Assembly (NCBI GenBank): GCA_937988865.1
Contig: CALKHV010000016.1
Span: forward strand, 1-15,194
Reading direction: 5' to 3'
Origin: an uncultured Propionibacteriaceae bacterium
GTDB lineage: Bacteria > Actinomycetota > Actinomycetes > Propionibacteriales > Propionibacteriaceae
Length of the DNA stretch: 15,194 bases
Shown: in pieces, positions 11,503 to 15,194 of the stretch
How the letters are laid out: the number at the start of each line of letters is the position of its first letter
Numbering within the stretch: the first letter of the stretch is position 1
The notes under the pieces: generated by a model
Seen by the model: only the letters and a program-made list of their open reading frames with translations
What the model was told of the DNA's origin: nothing
Databases searched by the model: none
Made by a program: the position numbers and the translations under genes

Positions 11503-13818
11503 TCAAGCCCTTCGGACCGCCTGCTTCACCAACCCCACCAGGGGCGCCCGGACGCTGAGTTCGCTGACCCCGAGCGAGATCAGCGTCCCCGTCATCGTGG
11601 TGTCGGACGCCAAGTCTCCGCAGACCGCGACCGGCGTGGGCGCGAGGGCTGCGCAGGTCATGGCGATCAGGTCGAGCACGGCCGGCGCGTCCGCCCGCGC
11701 GAGGTGCGCGACGACCCCGTTGCCGCGGTCGGTGGCGGTGGTGTACTGGGTCAGGTCGTTCGTGCCGATGGACGCGAAGTCGATCAGGTCGACGAAGTCG
11801 GACGCGCGCACCGCTGCGGCCGGCACCTCGACCATGATCCCCACGGGGATCGGCTCAGCGTCCAGTTCGCGCACCACGGACGCCAGGATCTCCCTGGCCC
11901 ACACGACCTCGGCGGGCTCTGTGACCATGGGGAACATCACCCGGACGGGCGTCCGGCGTCCGGCCAGCACGATGGCGCGCAGCTGGTCGGCGAACAGGTC
12001 GGGGACGCGCCGCATCGTCCGCAGCCCGCGTTCGCCGAGGAAGGGGTTGGCCTCGCTCGCCTGGGGCAGGAAGGCGAGCGGCTTGTCGCCACCGACGTCC
12101 CAGGTGCGGATGGTGATCATCTCGCCGCCGAGGGCCTCCCCGATCGCGACGAAGACGTCGGCCTGCTCCTGGGGTGTCGGTGCGACGGCGAGGTCTCCGA
12201 AGAGCAGTTCGGTGCGGACCAGGCCCGACCCTTCTGCCCCGGAGGCGAGCCCGGTCACCGCATCGGCCAGCGAGGCGACGTTCGCCTCGACGACGATGCG
12301 GCGTCCATCTCTGGTCCTCGCCGGGGCGTGGGCATGCGCAGCGGCGTCGGCCGCCTCCGCGCTGCGTTGCCGGGAGCGGACCTGGAGGTCGTGGATCTGG
12401 TCGGGCGTCGGGTTCAGCCACGCCTGCTTCGACAACGGGTCGAACGCGACCGGGTCACCGTCGTGGAGCGTGGCCGCGCCCGGACGTCCGGTCAGCACGG
12501 GAATCCCCCGGGACGTGGCGACGATCACCCCGTGGCCGGTGGCCCCGCCCGTCGTCGTGATGACGCCCAGGGTGGTTGCGAGGTCGAGCGTGGACGCGGT
12601 CGCTGCGTCCAGCTCGTCGGTGACGAGCACCGACGCCGCACCTGCGGCGGGAGGTTCGGCGAGGGTGCCCAGGAGGGCCAGCAGGAGCAGGCGGCGCAGG
12701 CTCCGGACGTCCTGCCCGCGTTCGCGCAGGTAGGGGTCGGCGAGGGTGTCGAACTGGGACGCAGCCTCGGTGAATCGCCGCTCGACCGCGGTCGTGGCCG
12801 GTAGTCCCTGCCTGATCTCCTCGTGGACGCCGTCGGCGAGGTCGTCGTCACCGAGGATGGCCGCCTGGGCCTCGAAGATGTCGGCGTTCCCGCTGGCCAC
12901 TGCCAGTCCGACCAGGTGTCCGCGGACTTCGGAGAAGGCCTGGTCGGCCTTCTCGCGCTCACCGACTGCATGGCCGGCGACGTAGCCCGAGGTGTCGACG
13001 GTCGTCAGTTCGACGCGGGCAGGTCCGACGACGATCTGGACGCCGGTGCCTCGCGCGGCCGCGGGCGGTGATGCCCTCGGCGGAGCGGGTGACGGAGCCA
13101 CGACTTCGCCGAAGTCGTCGGACGCCAGCTCGCCCAGTCGTGTCAGGGCGGTCCCCGCGTCCGGGCCGGTGATGGACGCGACGAGCTCGTCACCCCTGCG
13201 CAGCCCCAGGGTCGCAACCCTGGTCAGCGACCGTGCGCTGACCGGACCCTTCCCGAGGGTGGCGTTGCTGATCTGGACGTCCGCGTCCACGCCTCGCAAT
13301 CCGGCGACGAGGGCTGCTGCCGGACGCGCGTGCAGTCCGTGCGGATTGCGGATCGTCGCGGTGAAGACCAGGGCCCCGGCATCAGTCGGGGCGGATGCGG
13401 CAACAACCTCGCCCGCCCCGCCCAGGTGTTCGGTCTTGCCTGCCAGTCCCTGCCGGGCCTCGGCGTCCACCTCGTCGAGCGAGCCGCCCGTGGCCGCCGT
13501 GACGACCGCGGCGACGAGTCCCTCCACCAGGGGTGCGGGCGAGACCCGGACGCGCTCGGCCACCTCGGGGTCGACGAACTCCAGCGCCATCTCGGTCGAC
13601 AGGATGGCGCTGCCCAGATCGAGCAGCACCAGCACTCCCTCAGGAGAGTCGACGTCGGCGATGGCCTCACTGATCGCCATGGCGTCGGTGCCGAACGTGG
13701 TGTCGCCCAGCCCGGCGGCCACGGCGATGGGCGGGGCCACCTCGACCATCTCGCGGGCAAGATCCACTGCCGCGATCGCCAGCGCATGACTGTGCGAGAC
13801 GACGACGATGCCGATCAT
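11503..13818 (-). CDS. dhaM: DhaM: EIIA(Dha)-HPr-Enzyme I fusion, phosphoryl donor for dihydroxyacetone kinase
   Basis: 771 aa from ATG 13818 with AAGGAGG 4 nt upstream. It passes phosphate from PEP to DhaL-ADP. Three modules in order: EIIA of the mannose/Dha type (1 to about 130, His9 in VVVSHSH); HPr (about 152-240, His163 in NPHGLHARPAA); and, after a Pro/Ala linker (240-256), Enzyme I (about 257-771). Enzyme I keeps the phospho-His429 in GGATGHGVIVA, VRTELLF, GERGLR, GIMVEVPAAA, SIGTNDLTQYT and Cys733 in CGDLASD. The swivelling loop reads GGATGH where GGxTSH is usual. E. coli DhaM carries only an N-terminal EI fragment, so this chain is longer and should be PEP-competent itself. Last gene of dhaK-dhaL-dhaM, 22 bp after dhaL. 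Confidence 0.95.
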   Translation of the reverse strand: MIGIVVVSHSHALAIAAVDLAREMVEVAPPIAVAAGLGDTTFGTDAMAISEAIADVDSPEGVLVLLDLGSAILSTEMALEFVDPEVAERVRVSPAPLVEGLVAAVVTAATGGSLDEVDAEARQGLAGKTEHLGGAGEVVAASAPTDAGALVFTATIRNPHGLHARPAAALVAGLRGVDADVQISNATLGKGPVSARSLTRVATLGLRRGDELVASITGPDAGTALTRLGELASDDFGEVVAPSPAPPRASPPAAARGTGVQIVVGPARVELTTVDTSGYVAGHAVGEREKADQAFSEVRGHLVGLAVASGNADIFEAQAAILGDDDLADGVHEEIRQGLPATTAVERRFTEAASQFDTLADPYLRERGQDVRSLRRLLLLALLGTLAEPPAAGAASVLVTDELDAATASTLDLATTLGVITTTGGATGHGVIVATSRGIPVLTGRPGAATLHDGDPVAFDPLSKQAWLNPTPDQIHDLQVRSRQRSAEAADAAAHAHAPARTRDGRRIVVEANVASLADAVTGLASGAEGSGLVRTELLFGDLAVAPTPQEQADVFVAIGEALGGEMITIRTWDVGGDKPLAFLPQASEANPFLGERGLRTMRRVPDLFADQLRAIVLAGRRTPVRVMFPMVTEPAEVVWAREILASVVRELDAEPIPVGIMVEVPAAAVRASDFVDLIDFASIGTNDLTQYTTATDRGNGVVAHLARADAPAVLDLIAMTCAALAPTPVAVCGDLASDTTMTGTLISLGVSELSVRAPLVGLVKQAVRRA

Positions 13819-13840
13819 GGCCCCTCCTTGGCCGAGCCGG

Positions 13841-14470
13841 TCAGGCCAAGGTTCGGGCCGCGCTCTCCAGGAGCATCGTGACGCTGGTGGCGCCGGGGTC
13901 CTGGTGGTCGGCCGAGCGTTCGCCGAGGTAGCTCGCGCGTCCCTTGCGGGCCACGAGCGGAATCGTGGCGTCGCGACCCTCGGCACATGCCTGGGCAGCA
14001 GCAGCCAACGCGTCCGCCTCGGACGCCCCACTCGCAACGGCTGCGTCGAGGGCGTCCACCGCGGGCGTCAGCGCGTCCACCATGGTTTTGTCACCCACGG
14101 ACGCCTTGCCCCTCTGGACGATGCCCTCGAGCCCGGCCCTGAAGGCCGCCCCGAGCGCGGCGCCCGACACCTCCGACCCACTCGGCAGCGCGGCGGCGAA
14201 CCGGAGCAGGAAGGTCCCGTAGAGGGGACCAGAGGCCCCGCCCACGGTGCTGACCAGCGTCATGCCGGCCTTCTTGAGGTAGGCGTTGGCTTCGGTGAAG
14301 TCGGACGCGGACAGGGCGGAGACCGCCTTCATGCCACGTTCCATGTTGGAGCCGTGGTCGGCGTCCCCGATCTGGCGATCGAGGTCGGTCAGGTAGTCGG
14401 CGTTGTCATGGATGACGGACGCGTAGTCCGCCATCCATGCAGCAGCTGAGGCAGCGTTCAAGGAGACCAT
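13841..14470 (-). CDS. dhaL: Dihydroxyacetone kinase ADP-binding subunit DhaL
   Basis: 209 aa. In PTS-dependent dihydroxyacetone kinase DhaL keeps ADP permanently bound; DhaM rephosphorylates it to ATP and it transfers the phosphate to dihydroxyacetone on DhaK. The Mg-ADP site is intact: DLDRQIGDADHGSNM with Asp31, Asp36 and Asp38. GGASGPLYGTFL, GKASVGDKTMVDAL and ARKGRASYLGERSADHQDPG (at the C-terminal end) are all in family order. The ATG directly follows the dhaK stop (TGAATG), so translation is coupled, and there is no clear Shine-Dalgarno. Size matches the family (about 210 aa). Confidence 0.96.
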   Translation of the reverse strand: MVSLNAASAAAWMADYASVIHDNADYLTDLDRQIGDADHGSNMERGMKAVSALSASDFTEANAYLKKAGMTLVSTVGGASGPLYGTFLLRFAAALPSGSEVSGAALGAAFRAGLEGIVQRGKASVGDKTMVDALTPAVDALDAAVASGASEADALAAAAQACAEGRDATIPLVARKGRASYLGERSADHQDPGATSVTMLLESAARTLA

Positions 14471-15194
14471 TCAGCAACCCCACCGCAGGCCGGGGGTGTT
14501 CACGGGCGCGTCCCACAATCCGAGCAGGTCGTCGTCGGCCTTGAGCAGCGTCACCGAGCAACCGGCCATCTCCAGTGAGGTGATGTAGTTGCCGACCAGG
14601 CTGCGCGCCACAGGCACGCCGGCCTTCTGCAACAGCTGGTTGACCTCGTTGAACATGAGGTAGAGCTCGATGAGCGGGGTGCCGCCCATGCCGTTCATGA
14701 GGACGATCGCGGGGGAGCCGGTGAAGGCGTAGTCCGAGAGGATCGGCTCGACGAGCCTGGCGGCGATGTCGCGAGCGGGAGCCAGCGGGAGGCGCGCGCG
14801 TCCGGGCTCGCCATGGATACCGATGCCGACCTCCATCTCGTCCTCGCCCAGCTCGAAGGTGGGCTTGCCGGCGGCGGGCACGGCGCACGAGGTGAGGGCC
14901 ATGCCCATCGAGCGTCCCTGACCGTTGACCTTCTTCGCCAGTTCGACGATCGCGTCGAGGTCGCGTCCCTGCTCGGCGGCGGCGCCGACGATCTTCTCGA
15001 GGAGCACGGTCACGCCCACGCCCCGGCGTCCGGCGGTGTAGAGCGAATCCTGGACGGCGACGTCGTCGTCGGTGACGACGCTCTCGACCCGGACGCCTGA
15101 CTCCGCTGCGGCCATCTCGGCGGCCATCTCGAAGTTCATGATGTCGCCGGTGTAGTTCTTGACGATGTGCAGCACACCCGCGCCGCCGTCGACG
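14471..15194 (-). CDS. dhaK: Dihydroxyacetone kinase substrate-binding subunit DhaK, partial
   Basis: The gene enters from the right edge; 240 C-terminal residues are visible and roughly 90 N-terminal ones are missing, judged against E. coli DhaK. DhaK binds dihydroxyacetone covalently through a His and accepts phosphate from DhaL, making dihydroxyacetone phosphate for glycolysis. The visible part begins VDGGAGVLHIVKNYTGD and has DDDVAVQDSLYTAGRRGV, CAVPAAGKP, the substrate His in VGIGIHGEPG, GGTPLIELY and LWDAPVNTPGLRWG at the end. The loop between GEPG and the last beta sheet is shorter than in E. coli. The stop TGA abuts the dhaL ATG. The true start and the promoter lie outside the window. 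Confidence 0.96.
   Translation of the reverse strand, partial: VDGGAGVLHIVKNYTGDIMNFEMAAEMAAAESGVRVESVVTDDDVAVQDSLYTAGRRGVGVTVLLEKIVGAAAEQGRDLDAIVELAKKVNGQGRSMGMALTSCAVPAAGKPTFELGEDEMEVGIGIHGEPGRARLPLAPARDIAARLVEPILSDYAFTGSPAIVLMNGMGGTPLIELYLMFNEVNQLLQKAGVPVARSLVGNYITSLEMAGCSVTLLKADDDLLGLWDAPVNTPGLRWGC

Noticed and set aside
11482..12804. 440-codon plus-strand frame opposite dhaM
   Set aside because: Low-complexity Arg/Gly/His composition, while the minus strand carries the PTS Enzyme I motifs.
1..15194. CRISPR arrays, insertion sequences, prophage or attachment sites
   Set aside because: No spaced direct repeats, transposase or integrase motifs, or tRNA-flanking duplications were seen; the two tRNA genes are intact.

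Overview
The window is a high-GC, gene-dense chromosomal segment of an actinobacterium. Support comes from the base composition, the secreted SH3b-NlpC/P60 hydrolase, the DUF4395-thioredoxin pair, a cysteine-rich leader peptide, and several genes whose start codon lies 6-7 nt after a TANNNT -10 box. A propionibacterial relative fits the gene set, but that is a guess. I see no phage, transposon, CRISPR or plasmid genes.

Layout. tRNA-Glu(TTC) is followed by a secreted NlpC/P60 peptidase with four SH3b-like repeats. Next come a membrane-anchored protein whose C-terminal half resembles the GroEL apical domain, tRNA-Lys(TTT), and a patatin-like lipase. All of these are on the minus strand. A CDF metal transporter at 4241-5188 (+) is divergent from the patatin gene and converges on a sugar kinase.

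From about 10.46 kb down to 5.2 kb the minus strand carries a sulfur block: a 29-codon Cys-rich leader ORF, a DUF4395 membrane protein, a thioredoxin, cysK and cysE, followed by a sugar-1-phosphate nucleotidyltransferase and a galactokinase-like GHMP kinase. CysE and CysK are the two steps that turn serine into cysteine. The leader ORF probably senses cysteine supply through ribosome stalling and controls DUF4395-thioredoxin, possibly also cysK. Related CCCTSATCGCCCCTCA-type elements sit in the cysE and DUF4395 leaders, and a simpler CCTCAT repeat sits before cysK.

On the right, a dCMP deaminase (+) converges with an unrecognised 59-codon ORF (-). That ORF has a good promoter, two Crp-type palindromes and two small hairpins upstream. 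Beyond it is dhaK-dhaL-dhaM (-), where DhaM is EIIA-HPr-complete Enzyme I in one chain, so dihydroxyacetone kinase should be able to draw phosphate from PEP without the general PTS proteins. dhaK is cut by the window edge.

The best candidates for something new are the cysteine attenuator with the shared sulfur-leader element, the Crp-type region with its small ORF, the membrane-tethered GroEL-apical-like protein, and the cysE/nucleotidyltransferase/GHMP-kinase grouping. All functional calls come from reading motifs and recalling families; nothing was searched.
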